Source of the DNA: Candidatus Sumerlaeia bacterium
GTDB taxonomy: Bacteria; Sumerlaeota; Sumerlaeia; JADFCW01
Assembly: GCA_026415575.1 (NCBI GenBank)
Contig: JAOAGV010000003.1
Span: 1-64,000, forward strand
Direction: 5' to 3'
Length of the DNA stretch: 64,000 bases
Position numbers and translations under genes: made by a program. The notes beneath the pieces were generated by a model that worked only from the letters and a program-made list of their open reading frames with translations, did not search any database and was not told where the DNA came from. This document shows positions 29,878 through 39,125 of this stretch, one piece after another (within the stretch, counting starts at the first letter, position 1; each line of letters opens with the position of its first letter).

Positions 29878-31581
29878 TCAGCATTCGGGTGCGGCGGCTT
29901 GTCGTTCCATTTTTTCCGGCGCGCTGATGCCCAGAAGTGCAAAGCCGTTGCGCAGCACAATGCGAACAGCTGCAATCAATGCCATGCGCGCCTGCATGAG
30001 GCCCGGATCTTCGGGCTGAATGACGCGGCTGTCGGGGTCGCGCGTGCCGCGTGTGAAGTAGTTGTGAAACGTCGCCGCCAGTTCACGCAGATACAGCGTG
30101 ATGCCGTGCGGTTCGAGGTCGCGCGCCGCCCGTTCGACCACGTCGCCAAACCGGGTCATCTCCTTGATCAGCGCCTGTTCTTCGGGCAGCGTCAGGCGAT
30201 CGAGCGGACTGGCTTCGAGCCCCTCCCAAGTGAAGCCCAAACTGGCGGCCTTCTCGAAAATCGAACAAATCCGCGCGTGCGCATACTGCACATAGTACAC
30301 GGGATTCTCCGTCCAATCGGCCTTGAGCGCAAGGTCCCAGTCGAACACCAGATGGCTGTCGAGTTCGCGCATGAGGAAAAAGAACCGCACCACGTCGCGG
30401 CCCAGTTCGGCGACCATCTGTTGGATGGTGACGATTTCGCCCGCCCGCTTGGACAGCTTGGTCTGCACGCCCGAGCGCAGAAGCGTCACCATCTGGTAGA
30501 GCCGCCAGCGCACGCGCGAGGCGTCATAGCCCAGCGCCTCGATGGCCCCGCGCAGGCGCGGCACATAGCCGTGATGATCCGAGCCAAACAGGTCCACGAT
30601 CAGATCAAACCCGCGCTCGAGTTTCTGGTCGTGATACGCAATATCGGGAACGAGATAGGTCATCGAGCCGTCGCTCTTGATCAGGACGCGGTCCTTTTCG
30701 TCGCCGAAGGCCGTCGAGCGAAGCCAAACCGCCCCGTCGTGGTCATAGACAAAGCCGCGCTCGCGCAGCCGGCGCAGAACTGACTCGACGCGGCCCTCAC
30801 GATACATCGCGGTCTCGGTCGTCCAGACGTCAAAGTGGATGTCGAGCGCGCGCAAGTCCTCCTCGATGAGTTTGAGAATGTGTTGGACGGCGTAGGCGGT
30901 GAAAAAATCCACATCCGCGCTTTCGGCCAGCGAGTCGCCGTGTTCGGCGCGCAGCCGCGCGGCGATGTCCACGAGATAGTTGCCGAAGTAGCCGTCTTCG
31001 GGCAGTTGGGCGTCATGGCCGAGCGCCTGCAGATAGCGGACGCGCAGCGACTCGCCGAGATTGCGCATCTGGTTGCCGGCGTCGTTAAAATAGTATTCGC
31101 GCGTGACCGTGTAGCCCGCCGCGGCGAGAATCCGCGCCAGCGTGTCGCCGGCAATCGCATTGCGCGCATGGCCGATATGGAGCGGACCGGTGGGATTGGC
31201 GCTGAGGAACTCGACCTGTGCGGTCTTGCCTTCGCCCATGCGGCTTCGGCCGTATTCGGCCCCCTGCGTCAAGACGGTCCGCAGCGCGTTGGCCATGCCG
31301 CTGCTGCGCAGACGGATGTTGAGAAAACCGGGCGGGGCGGCCTCGACCGAGGCAACAAGATCGCTCGGCGGCCAGTGGGCGGCGAGGCCGCGGGCGATTT
31401 CGATCGGCGGGCGCTTGAGGTGTCGAGCCAGAGCAAAGGCGGCCTGTGTGGCGAAATCACCGTGAGCCGGATTCTTCGGCAACTGAATGGTGCAGTCCAG
31501 CGACTCTGGAGGAGCAAGGCCGAGGCTTTGGAGATAGGCGGCAACGGCTTGTTGAATCAGTTCGGCAATTTTTGCTTTCAT
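29878..31581 (-). CDS. argS: Arginyl-tRNA synthetase
   Basis: VEFLSANPTGPLHIGHARNAIAGDTLARIL...KLSKRAGEIVTIQQMVAELGRDVVRFFFL. Confidence 0.97.
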   Translation of the reverse strand: MKAKIAELIQQAVAAYLQSLGLAPPESLDCTIQLPKNPAHGDFATQAAFALARHLKRPPIEIARGLAAHWPPSDLVASVEAAPPGFLNIRLRSSGMANALRTVLTQGAEYGRSRMGEGKTAQVEFLSANPTGPLHIGHARNAIAGDTLARILAAAGYTVTREYYFNDAGNQMRNLGESLRVRYLQALGHDAQLPEDGYFGNYLVDIAARLRAEHGDSLAESADVDFFTAYAVQHILKLIEEDLRALDIHFDVWTTETAMYREGRVESVLRRLRERGFVYDHDGAVWLRSTAFGDEKDRVLIKSDGSMTYLVPDIAYHDQKLERGFDLIVDLFGSDHHGYVPRLRGAIEALGYDASRVRWRLYQMVTLLRSGVQTKLSKRAGEIVTIQQMVAELGRDVVRFFFLMRELDSHLVFDWDLALKADWTENPVYYVQYAHARICSIFEKAASLGFTWEGLEASPLDRLTLPEEQALIKEMTRFGDVVERAARDLEPHGITLYLRELAATFHNYFTRGTRDPDSRVIQPEDPGLMQARMALIAAVRIVLRNGFALLGISAPEKMERQAAAPEC

Positions 31582-31693
31582 AATCCGACGGGCATCCTTC
31601 CAACTCAAGAGAGGGAAATTTCATCGCCCGCCGTCGCTCTTGTCAAGCGTGCTGCCGATGGTTCATGCGCCCGAGGGAATGCAATTGGCACAG

Positions 31694-31728
31694 AGTTCAA
31701 ACCGCAGGTTGCTGTTTGCAGGTTGAAT
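31694..31728. repeat. Period-7 iterated repeat (gcaggttgctgtttgcaggttgaattt)
   Basis: ttcaaac/cgcaggt/tgctgtt/tgcaggt/tgaattt/gtgttgg. Confidence 0.55.
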
Positions 31729-31843
31729 TTGTGTTGGTCGTCATCCCCCCGTGTCCTTGAGGCATTTTGCTCACAGGGGATGTGAACAACACTCCCACCC
31801 ACGCGGGAACTACAAGCAGCAATTTAGCCTACATGCATAGCTG

Positions 31844-33334
31844 TTACGGCCGGCTGCGGCCGGTCTCCTCGTATTTTTTCAACAACGCCGTCAGGCGCTC
31901 GACAATGTCCGGATGCTTGGTGTAAAGGTTTTCCTTCTCCTCGACATCCACCGACATGTCGTAGAGCTGGCCGGGCGGATCGTCAGCGTTGCCCTTGCCG
32001 TCCCAACCGCCCGAGCCGCGGCCGAGGATGAGTTTCCAGCGGCCCGCGCGGATAGCGAACATGCCGTCAATCGAGTGGTGGACAATGGCCTCGTGAAGCG
32101 GGGCACCGCGCGTTTCACCCAGCAGCGCCGGCAGGATGTTGATGCTGTCTTCAGCAGCGTCGCGCGGCAGTTCGGCGCCGACAATGGCTGCGCACGTGGC
32201 CATGAAATCGCCCAGCCAAATCGTCTCGTCCGACGTGGTGCCGGGGCGGATTTTTCCGCTCCAGCGGGCGACGAAGGGCACACGATGGCCGCCGTCCCAG
32301 ATGGTGCTTTTGCGCCCGCGCAAACGGCCGTTGGGCAGGTGATCATATTCGGTCATCGGCGGGTTGGTCGAGCCGTTGTCGCTGGTCATAATCAACAGGG
32401 TGTTGTCGGCGATCTTGCAGCGGTCAAGCGCCGCCAGAACCTCGCCGAGCGAGTGGTCCACTTGATGGACGAAATCGCCGTAGGGGCCGGCCTTGCTCTT
32501 GCCTTTGACAAAGTCGGCCGGGACCACGGGCGTGTGGGGTGCGTTGAGCGAGAAATAGAGGAAAAAAGGTTGGCCGGATTTTTTCGCCGCGTGCGATTCG
32601 ATGAACTCGACCGCCTTTTTCGTGAGGGTCGGCAGAACACCCTCCATCGTAAAGTCGGGGGCTTTTGCACCGGCCCGCACGGGTCCGTCCTTCGGTTGGC
32701 GCGCCGTTGGCGAGCCGACCAGCCGGTCGTTCTCGATAAAGATATACGGCGGCATATCGAGCGAGGCCGAAATGCCGAAGTAGTAGTCGAAGCCGACGGC
32801 GTTGGGGCCGTTCTGGATCGGTTGGCTGAAGTCCACGTTCTCCTCGCTATTGCCGTCCTTGCTGACCGGGCCGGGACCTTTTTTCCCCCAGTCCATGCCG
32901 AGGTGCCATTTGCCGATGCAGGCTGTGGCATAGCCGTTCTGCTTAAGAAGCGAGGCGACGGTCAGGCGGCCGGGCTCGATCAGGCGCGGGCTGTAACCGC
33001 CGAGCACGCCGCGCTTGAGCGACGTGCGCCAGCAATAGCGGCCGGTGAGGATGCCGTAGCGCGTCGGCGTGCAGACCGACGAGCCGGTGTGGGCGTCGGT
33101 GAAGCGGATGCCCTCGTGGGCGAGGCGGTCGAAGTGGGGCGTCGGCACCTTAGAGTCGGGATTGTTGCACTGCGGGTCGCCATAGCCGAGGTCGTCGGCG
33201 AGGATGAAAACGATGTTGGGTTTGGCCTGCGGGGCTGCGGCGAGCGGTGCGCGGTGGGCCAGCGCCCATGTCGCTGCACTGAAAGCAGCCGTCCGCAGAA
33301 AGTTGCGCCGGCTGAGGGAATTATGTGCGGTCAT
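31844..33334 (-). CDS. Sulfatase (arylsulfatase-like) with Tat-type signal
   Basis: SRRNFLRTAAFSAATWALAHRAPLAAA; KPNIVFILADDLGYGDPQCNN; SSVCTPTRYGILTGRY (CTPTR); DNGSTNPPMTEYDHLPNGRLRGRKSTIWDGGHRVP. Confidence 0.94.
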   Translation of the reverse strand: MTAHNSLSRRNFLRTAAFSAATWALAHRAPLAAAPQAKPNIVFILADDLGYGDPQCNNPDSKVPTPHFDRLAHEGIRFTDAHTGSSVCTPTRYGILTGRYCWRTSLKRGVLGGYSPRLIEPGRLTVASLLKQNGYATACIGKWHLGMDWGKKGPGPVSKDGNSEENVDFSQPIQNGPNAVGFDYYFGISASLDMPPYIFIENDRLVGSPTARQPKDGPVRAGAKAPDFTMEGVLPTLTKKAVEFIESHAAKKSGQPFFLYFSLNAPHTPVVPADFVKGKSKAGPYGDFVHQVDHSLGEVLAALDRCKIADNTLLIMTSDNGSTNPPMTEYDHLPNGRLRGRKSTIWDGGHRVPFVARWSGKIRPGTTSDETIWLGDFMATCAAIVGAELPRDAAEDSINILPALLGETRGAPLHEAIVHHSIDGMFAIRAGRWKLILGRGSGGWDGKGNADDPPGQLYDMSVDVEEKENLYTKHPDIVERLTALLKKYEETGRSRP

Positions 33335-33474
33335 GGGGGGATTCTCCTTCTTGGGGCGTTTTGTTTGGACTTTCACGTCGCGGGCAAACTATCCTACCCT
33401 TTCATGGCCGTGCAGCGTTGAACGCGCGGCGGCAGTTGTCAACTCAAGTTCGTTTGGATGCAGCACGAAGTTTG

Positions 33475-33912
33475 ATGAAACCGTCGCGGCATGTAAAAAT
33501 CTCGGCAGTTGTGTCGTTGGCGCTGGCGCCGTGGGCGGGGTGGAAGGCGCTTCTGGTCTTTGCCGGCGGCATCTTGCCCGACCTCGACCGCTATCTGTGG
33601 TATGCGGTGCGATTTCGGACGTTGAAACTGGACGAGGCGGTCGCGCGCTTTCAAGGGCGCGAGCGCATTCAGGGGGGAGCGCGGCTGCTCCATTCCCTCG
33701 AAGCTTTGGCCATACTGTCAGCCGCCGGCTATGCCTGCAGGCCGATGGCGTGGCTGACGCTCGGCGTTGCGCTGCACGTGGTGCTCGACCTGTTTGTGCA
33801 CAAAAAGCACGGCCGGTTTTGGATTTATTTCGATGCCGCGCACCTGCACTCCATCATCGGCCGTTGGATCAAGGGACGCACCACTGCGGCGGCCAACGAG
33901 GACGAAGAATGA
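33475..33912 (+). CDS. Small membrane protein, possibly YdjM/metal-dependent hydrolase-like
   Basis: LLVFAGGILPDLDRYLWYAVRF...HSLEALAILSAAGY...LTLGVALHVVLDLFVHKK; ATGA overlap with the next gene. Confidence 0.65.
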   Translation: MKPSRHVKISAVVSLALAPWAGWKALLVFAGGILPDLDRYLWYAVRFRTLKLDEAVARFQGRERIQGGARLLHSLEALAILSAAGYACRPMAWLTLGVALHVVLDLFVHKKHGRFWIYFDAAHLHSIIGRWIKGRTTAAANEDEE

Positions 33913-35546
33913 AGGTCATCGTTCTGGGTCTGGACGGGGCGACGCTGGAGCAGATTCTGCCGGCTGTTGCGCGCGGCGACCTGCCTGCGTTTGCACGCCT
34001 GATGCGCGAGGGCGCGTGGGAAACACTCCGCTCGACCCTGCCGGCGGAAAGCCCCGCGGCGTGGACAACCTTCGCCACCGGCGTCGGGCCCGGCCGCCAT
34101 GGCATCTACGGGTTTATGCTGCGGCGGGCGGGCAGCTATGAATACGACATCGGCACGTCGCACCATGTCCGCGTGCCGACGCTGTGGGACATTGCCGGGG
34201 CCAACGGCCTTCGCGTCGGCGTCATCCATGTGCCGTTCACCTATCCCCCGCGGCCAGTGCGCGGATTTCTGGTTGCCGGTATGATGGCACCCGACACGCG
34301 GTCGAAATTCACCTGGCCGCCGGACCTGCGCGCGGCGCTCCTGCGCGCCGTGCCGAACTACCGCGTCAGCCACGGGCTGGGGCGGTCGCGCGGGGCGGAT
34401 CCGCGCGCGGTGCTGGCCCGCGACTTTTCCGACACCATCGCCGCCCGCGAGCGCGCCATGCGCTGGCTGGATGAGCGCTATCGTCCGGATTTGCTGATCT
34501 GTGTGTTCACCGTGCTGGACCGGCTTCAACATTTTCTCTGGGCCGACATGGACGCGGGCCATCCGGCGCATTCGCCGTCGGCTCCGCCCGAATACCGCGC
34601 GGCCATTGCGGCGGCCTATCGGCAGTTGGACGGCGTGATTGCGCGAACGCTCAATGCGGCGAACAGCGAGACACTTCTTGTGGTGCTTTCCGACCATGGA
34701 TTTCAAGCCGTCGCCCGGACGTTCTTTGTTAACAGGTATCTGGTTGAGCGCGGCTATCTGGCCTTGACCGGCGAAAGGGGCGAGCCGGCCGGCTGGGCGC
34801 ATCGGGCGGCGCGCATGACCCGGCGCCTTTTGGCGCGCCTGCCCGGCGGGTTGGTGCCGGCCGAGCGGCTGCGCGCGCGGCACCTGATCTCGGCCGCGTT
34901 TGTCCGCGCCATTGACTGGCCGCGGACTCGTGCATGGTTTGGCCTCGACCGCGTGCTGTGGATCAACGTCGCGGGGCGCGATCCGGCGGGATGCGTGCGG
35001 CCCGGCGCCGACTACGAAGCGCTGCGCGCGCAACTGATCGCCGAACTGGAATCACTTCGGGACCCGGAAACAGGCTACCGTGTGGCGGCCAAAGTCCATC
35101 GCGGCGAAGAGGCGTTTGCCGGAGGCGGCCTGAGCGTTGTTCCGGATTTGCTCATCGAGCCGGCGCGCGACACTGCTGATCCTTCCGGCCGCTATGTGCT
35201 CTCGGAGCGGCTTGGAGCGGCGGGCGTTTGCGGTTTTGTCGGCCCGAGCGCGCCCGTCAGTGGCTATCACACGCCGGAGGGAGTTTTGTTTTTGTGGGGC
35301 AAAGGGGTCGCTGCCGGCGGGCGACTAACCGGCGCCTCGATTGCCGACGTTGCGCCGACCATTCTCGCCGCCTTCGGTATCTCGCCGCCTTCCGCACTGG
35401 ACGGCAAGCCGCTCCTCGGCGGAAAACGGACCGATGCTGCGAGCGGTCCGCAACCGCCCGTCGCCCCCCCTGCAGATGCCGCATGGACGGAGTCGGAACG
35501 CGCGGCCGCTGAACAACAACTCAAAGACTTGGGGTATCTGGATTGA
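33909..35546 (+). CDS. Alkaline phosphatase-superfamily (type I phosphodiesterase-like) protein, paralogue 1
   Basis: MKVIVLGLDGATLEQILPAVARGDLPAFARLM...AAWTTFATGVGPGRHGIYGF...VVLSDHGFQ; C-terminus EQQLKDLGYLD. Confidence 0.9.
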   Translation: MKVIVLGLDGATLEQILPAVARGDLPAFARLMREGAWETLRSTLPAESPAAWTTFATGVGPGRHGIYGFMLRRAGSYEYDIGTSHHVRVPTLWDIAGANGLRVGVIHVPFTYPPRPVRGFLVAGMMAPDTRSKFTWPPDLRAALLRAVPNYRVSHGLGRSRGADPRAVLARDFSDTIAARERAMRWLDERYRPDLLICVFTVLDRLQHFLWADMDAGHPAHSPSAPPEYRAAIAAAYRQLDGVIARTLNAANSETLLVVLSDHGFQAVARTFFVNRYLVERGYLALTGERGEPAGWAHRAARMTRRLLARLPGGLVPAERLRARHLISAAFVRAIDWPRTRAWFGLDRVLWINVAGRDPAGCVRPGADYEALRAQLIAELESLRDPETGYRVAAKVHRGEEAFAGGGLSVVPDLLIEPARDTADPSGRYVLSERLGAAGVCGFVGPSAPVSGYHTPEGVLFLWGKGVAAGGRLTGASIADVAPTILAAFGISPPSALDGKPLLGGKRTDAASGPQPPVAPPADAAWTESERAAAEQQLKDLGYLD

Positions 35547-36457
35547 ACGACACGACCTCTGGCGACATTCTTCTGACGGTCTCGATCGCTACGTGGAACA
35601 ACTGCGGGCAGGTGAGGGAATGTTTGCGTTCTGTGGCGGAGGGTTTGCGGGGCGTTCGCGCCGAAATTGTGGTGGTGGACAATGCATCAAATGACGGCAC
35701 TGCGGCGATGATCCGCGAGCAGTTCCCGCAGGCAGCCGTTCTGCGCAACGAGCGGCCTTTGGGTTTTTCGGCCAACCACAATCAGGTGCTGCGCGGTGCG
35801 CGCAGCCGCCATGTCCTGTTGCTCAACGATGACACGGTGGTCGTGGGCGATGCGCTGAAGCAGGCGCTGGACTTTCTCGAATCGCACCCCGTCGCCGGCG
35901 CTGTCGGGTGCACGTTGCTCAAACCTGACGGCGCACCCGAGGCCATTGCCCAATGTGTTCCGCGGCCGCTGGACCCGCTGTTTCCGCATTTGCGGCGAAA
36001 GGTGAGCGCGAAAGAGGATGCGGCACGCGGGGACGGGGCCGTCGAGGTCGAACGTTGGAGCGGCGCCTGCCTGATGATCCGGCGGGAGGTGCTTGACCGC
36101 GTCGGTCTGCTCGACGAGCGCTTCGATCCGGCCTATGGCGAAGACACCGACTTGTGTCATCGAATCCGGCAGGCGGGCTGGCGAATTTACCGGCTGCCGG
36201 GGGCGCGCGTGATCCACCACCGCGGGCAGACGGCGCGGCGCGAGTTTTCCGATCAGGCGTTCCGGTTGCAGCGGGCGCGGATTCTGTGGTATCGCAAGCA
36301 CCGGAGCCGCGCGACGCTGGCGCTCTATCGGGCGGTGGCGTCTGTGGCGATTGTCTGGGAAATGGTAGGCTGTGCCGTGCAGTGGCCGTTCCGACGCACC
36401 CGGGTCCGCACACGCATGAAACGCCTGTGGGAACGGCTGCGCGCGGTTTTTCTTTGA
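35543..36457 (+). CDS. Glycosyltransferase family 2 (rhamnosyltransferase-like)
   Basis: VSIATWNNCGQVRECLRSV...IVVVDNASNDGTAAMIREQFPQAAVLRNERPLGFSANHNQVLR...LLNDDTVV. TTG start overlapping the upstream stop. Confidence 0.92.
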   Translation: MNDTTSGDILLTVSIATWNNCGQVRECLRSVAEGLRGVRAEIVVVDNASNDGTAAMIREQFPQAAVLRNERPLGFSANHNQVLRGARSRHVLLLNDDTVVVGDALKQALDFLESHPVAGAVGCTLLKPDGAPEAIAQCVPRPLDPLFPHLRRKVSAKEDAARGDGAVEVERWSGACLMIRREVLDRVGLLDERFDPAYGEDTDLCHRIRQAGWRIYRLPGARVIHHRGQTARREFSDQAFRLQRARILWYRKHRSRATLALYRAVASVAIVWEMVGCAVQWPFRRTRVRTRMKRLWERLRAVFL

Positions 36458-36516
36458 ATCCGGCGGACAAGGTTGCCAACCTATCGGTCGGTCGGCTTCG
36501 GGACTGAGCAGGGGGT

Positions 36517-37338
36517 TTGGGCATGTCTTCTTTTTCCGAGCGTTACGGCCCGTGGGCGCTGATTACCGGCGCGTCGTCGGGGATTGGAGCGGAGTTTGCG
36601 CGCCGGCTGGCCGCGCGCGGTCTCAATGTGCTCTTGGCGGCGCGCCGCAAGGAACGGCTCGACGCGCTGGCGGAGGAACTGAAAGCCGGTGGTGTGGAAG
36701 CGCGCTCGGTCGAGGCGGATCTGTCCCGTGCCGATTTTCTGCCGACCCTTTTGGCCGCGGCCGACGGTCTCGAAGTCGGTCTGCTGGTCAACAATGCGGG
36801 CTTCGGCACCAGCGGCGAGTTTCTTGCCAACCCGCTGGAGCGCGAACTGGCCATGCTGGACGTGAATTGCCGCGCGCCGCTGGCTCTGGCTCACGAATTC
36901 GGCCGCGCAATGGTTGCGCGCCGCCGCGGCGGCATCATTTTTGTCGCTTCGATCATGGCGCATTTGTCCGCACCCTACTGGACGGGCTATGCAGCCACGA
37001 AGGCGCACAATCTGCTTATGGCCGAAGGCTTGTGGTATGAAATGAAACAGCGGGGCGTGGATGTGCTGGCGCTGTGTCCGGGTGCCACCGACACGGAATT
37101 CAAGGATGTGGCCGGCATTCGGGCGCGCTATCCGCAAATGCCCGTCGGGCCGGTTGTGGCAGCGGCGCTGCAGGCGCTGGGCCGAAAGCCGTCGGTCATC
37201 GCGGGGTTTCAAAACCGCGCTGCCTATCTGCTCCTGAAACTTCTCCCGCGCCGGCTGGCGACAATGGCGTGGGGCATGATTGCACGAAAGTGGGTCAAGC
37301 CGCCCGACGCGACCGATGCGCCAAGGAGCCGCCCATGA
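36517..37338 (+). CDS. Short-chain dehydrogenase/reductase
   Basis: WALITGASSGIGAEFARRLAARGLNVLLAARR...LLVNNAGFGTSGEF...YWTGYAATKAHNLLMAEGL. Confidence 0.94.
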   Translation: MGMSSFSERYGPWALITGASSGIGAEFARRLAARGLNVLLAARRKERLDALAEELKAGGVEARSVEADLSRADFLPTLLAAADGLEVGLLVNNAGFGTSGEFLANPLERELAMLDVNCRAPLALAHEFGRAMVARRRGGIIFVASIMAHLSAPYWTGYAATKAHNLLMAEGLWYEMKQRGVDVLALCPGATDTEFKDVAGIRARYPQMPVGPVVAAALQALGRKPSVIAGFQNRAAYLLLKLLPRRLATMAWGMIARKWVKPPDATDAPRSRP

Positions 37339-39095
37339 CGGAGTCGCGCGACCAGCGTCGCCTGCTCGTCATCGGCATAGACGGCGGAACGTTTGATCTG
37401 CTCGACCCGCTGATGCGCAGGGGCGTAATGCCCAATCTGGCGGCGGTGGTGGCGCGCGGGTTTCGGGCTACGCTGCGTTCGACCATCCCGCCCAATTCCG
37501 CTGCGGCATGGGCGACGTTTGTTACGGGCAAAAATCCCGGCCGGCACGGTGTGCTGCGCTTTCAGGCCACACGCCCGACCGCCGAGGCAGGCCGCGAGTT
37601 TCGTCCCGGCGCCTACACCCTTTTGTCGTCTGAAAGCATCGCCGGCCCGCGCATCTGGGACATTCTTGGACATGCGGGCCGCCGCGTCGCCGTCATCAAC
37701 GTCCCCATGACGTATCCGCCGCGTCCGCTCAACGGCGTTATGATCACCGGGCTTCTCACGCCGCCGGAGGCGCGCGACTTCACTTGGCCGCCCGAACTGG
37801 CCGACTCGCTGCCCGGCTATCAGATCGAGCAGCCGCTGGCCGCCATGGGCTTCAGCGCTGAGGCGGACCGCGAACTGGTTCGCGCCTCGCTTGACATTCT
37901 CCGAATTCAAGGTGAAACCGCGCTGCGGCTGCTCCGGCAGGAACCATGGGACTTCTTCTTCGTCTGCTTCACCGGAACCGACCGCCTTCAGCACCGCCTG
38001 TGGGGGTATTTGGAAGAGCTGATGGAAGAAAGGAAAGGAGACACCGGGAAGAAGCAGAATCGGTCCGACTTGTCCGATTCGTCTGACTTGTCTGACTGGT
38101 CCCCCCTGCATGATCCGTCCGACTTGCCCGACTCAAAGTACTTTCTTCGCCGCCTTGAACACTACTATCGCCTCTTGGACGAGGCCATTGGCCGGTTGCT
38201 GGCGGCGGCGGGCGGAACAGTCAACTGCCTGATTCTTTCCGACCACGGCTTTGGTCCCGCGCCCGAACGGGCGGTCTATCGCCGCGTGCTGGCGCGATAT
38301 CTTGGGCTGGAAGCCGGCGAGGGCGTTGGCGGGTTTCACTCTGTGCGCGCTTGGCTCGAGCGGCGCGGCATACTCGACGGCGACCGGCTGCGGCGGCTTC
38401 TGGCCGGAACGCCGCTTCGCCGCCTGCTGTCCCGCCTGTCGCGGTTTGCCGTGCGCAAAGAGCACGAGGCGTGGCGTTCGAGCCGCGCCTATCTTGTTGT
38501 CCTGCACAAGTATATTGGCGGTGTGGGAATCAATCTTCCACCAGACTCACCCGACTATGCCCCGCTGTGCCAGTCGCTGATCGAACGTCTGAAGGCGGTG
38601 TGCGATCCGGATACGGGCGACCCGATCGTCACGGAGGTGTGGCGGCGCGAGGAGATTTATCGCGGCCCGCGCGTTCCCGTCTGTCCTGACATTATTTTCC
38701 GGTTGGATTTGCGCTACGGTCTTTCGCACGGCGACTCGCCCGGCGGGCGTCTGGTGCAGCCCAAAACCTTCCGCAGTCGAGGCATCCATCGCGACGAAGG
38801 CATCCTGCTGGCCGCCGGACCCGACATCGTTCATGGTGTCGGCGGGAAGGCCCCTGCCATCGCCGACGTGACTGCGACGGCCCTGTATTTGCTCGATGCC
38901 GCGATTCCGTCCGATATGGACGGCACGGTGGTGGCCGATGCGATTTCGCCCGCTTATCGCGCCGAACATCCCGTGCGGATTGAACCGGCGTCCGAAGAAC
39001 CTGTTTCGCCCGACATGGCCGGAGCACGCTGGCGGTCGGCGCGCGACGAAGACGCCGTAGCCGAGCAACTGCGCGACCTCGGCTACTTGGATTAG
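37335..39095 (+). CDS. Alkaline phosphatase-superfamily protein, paralogue 2 (contains an iterated-repeat insertion)
   Basis: LLVIGIDGGTFDLLDPLMRRGVMPNLAAVVARG...WATFVTGKNPGRHGVLRF; C-terminus EQLRDLGYLD. Confidence 0.9.
   Translation: MTESRDQRRLLVIGIDGGTFDLLDPLMRRGVMPNLAAVVARGFRATLRSTIPPNSAAAWATFVTGKNPGRHGVLRFQATRPTAEAGREFRPGAYTLLSSESIAGPRIWDILGHAGRRVAVINVPMTYPPRPLNGVMITGLLTPPEARDFTWPPELADSLPGYQIEQPLAAMGFSAEADRELVRASLDILRIQGETALRLLRQEPWDFFFVCFTGTDRLQHRLWGYLEELMEERKGDTGKKQNRSDLSDSSDLSDWSPLHDPSDLPDSKYFLRRLEHYYRLLDEAIGRLLAAAGGTVNCLILSDHGFGPAPERAVYRRVLARYLGLEAGEGVGGFHSVRAWLERRGILDGDRLRRLLAGTPLRRLLSRLSRFAVRKEHEAWRSSRAYLVVLHKYIGGVGINLPPDSPDYAPLCQSLIERLKAVCDPDTGDPIVTEVWRREEIYRGPRVPVCPDIIFRLDLRYGLSHGDSPGGRLVQPKTFRSRGIHRDEGILLAAGPDIVHGVGGKAPAIADVTATALYLLDAAIPSDMDGTVVADAISPAYRAEHPVRIEPASEEPVSPDMAGARWRSARDEDAVAEQLRDLGYLD
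38061..38134. repeat. Period-9 iterated repeat inside paralogue 2 (encodes SDLSDSSDLSDWSPLHDPSDLPDS)
   Basis: gtccgactt/gtccgattc/gtctgactt/gtctgactg ... gtccgacttgcccgactc; same family as 16970-17018 and 62194-62230. Confidence 0.75.
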
Positions 39096-39125
39096 CCGCA
39101 AGCGATGAATGCGGAATGAAGAAAG

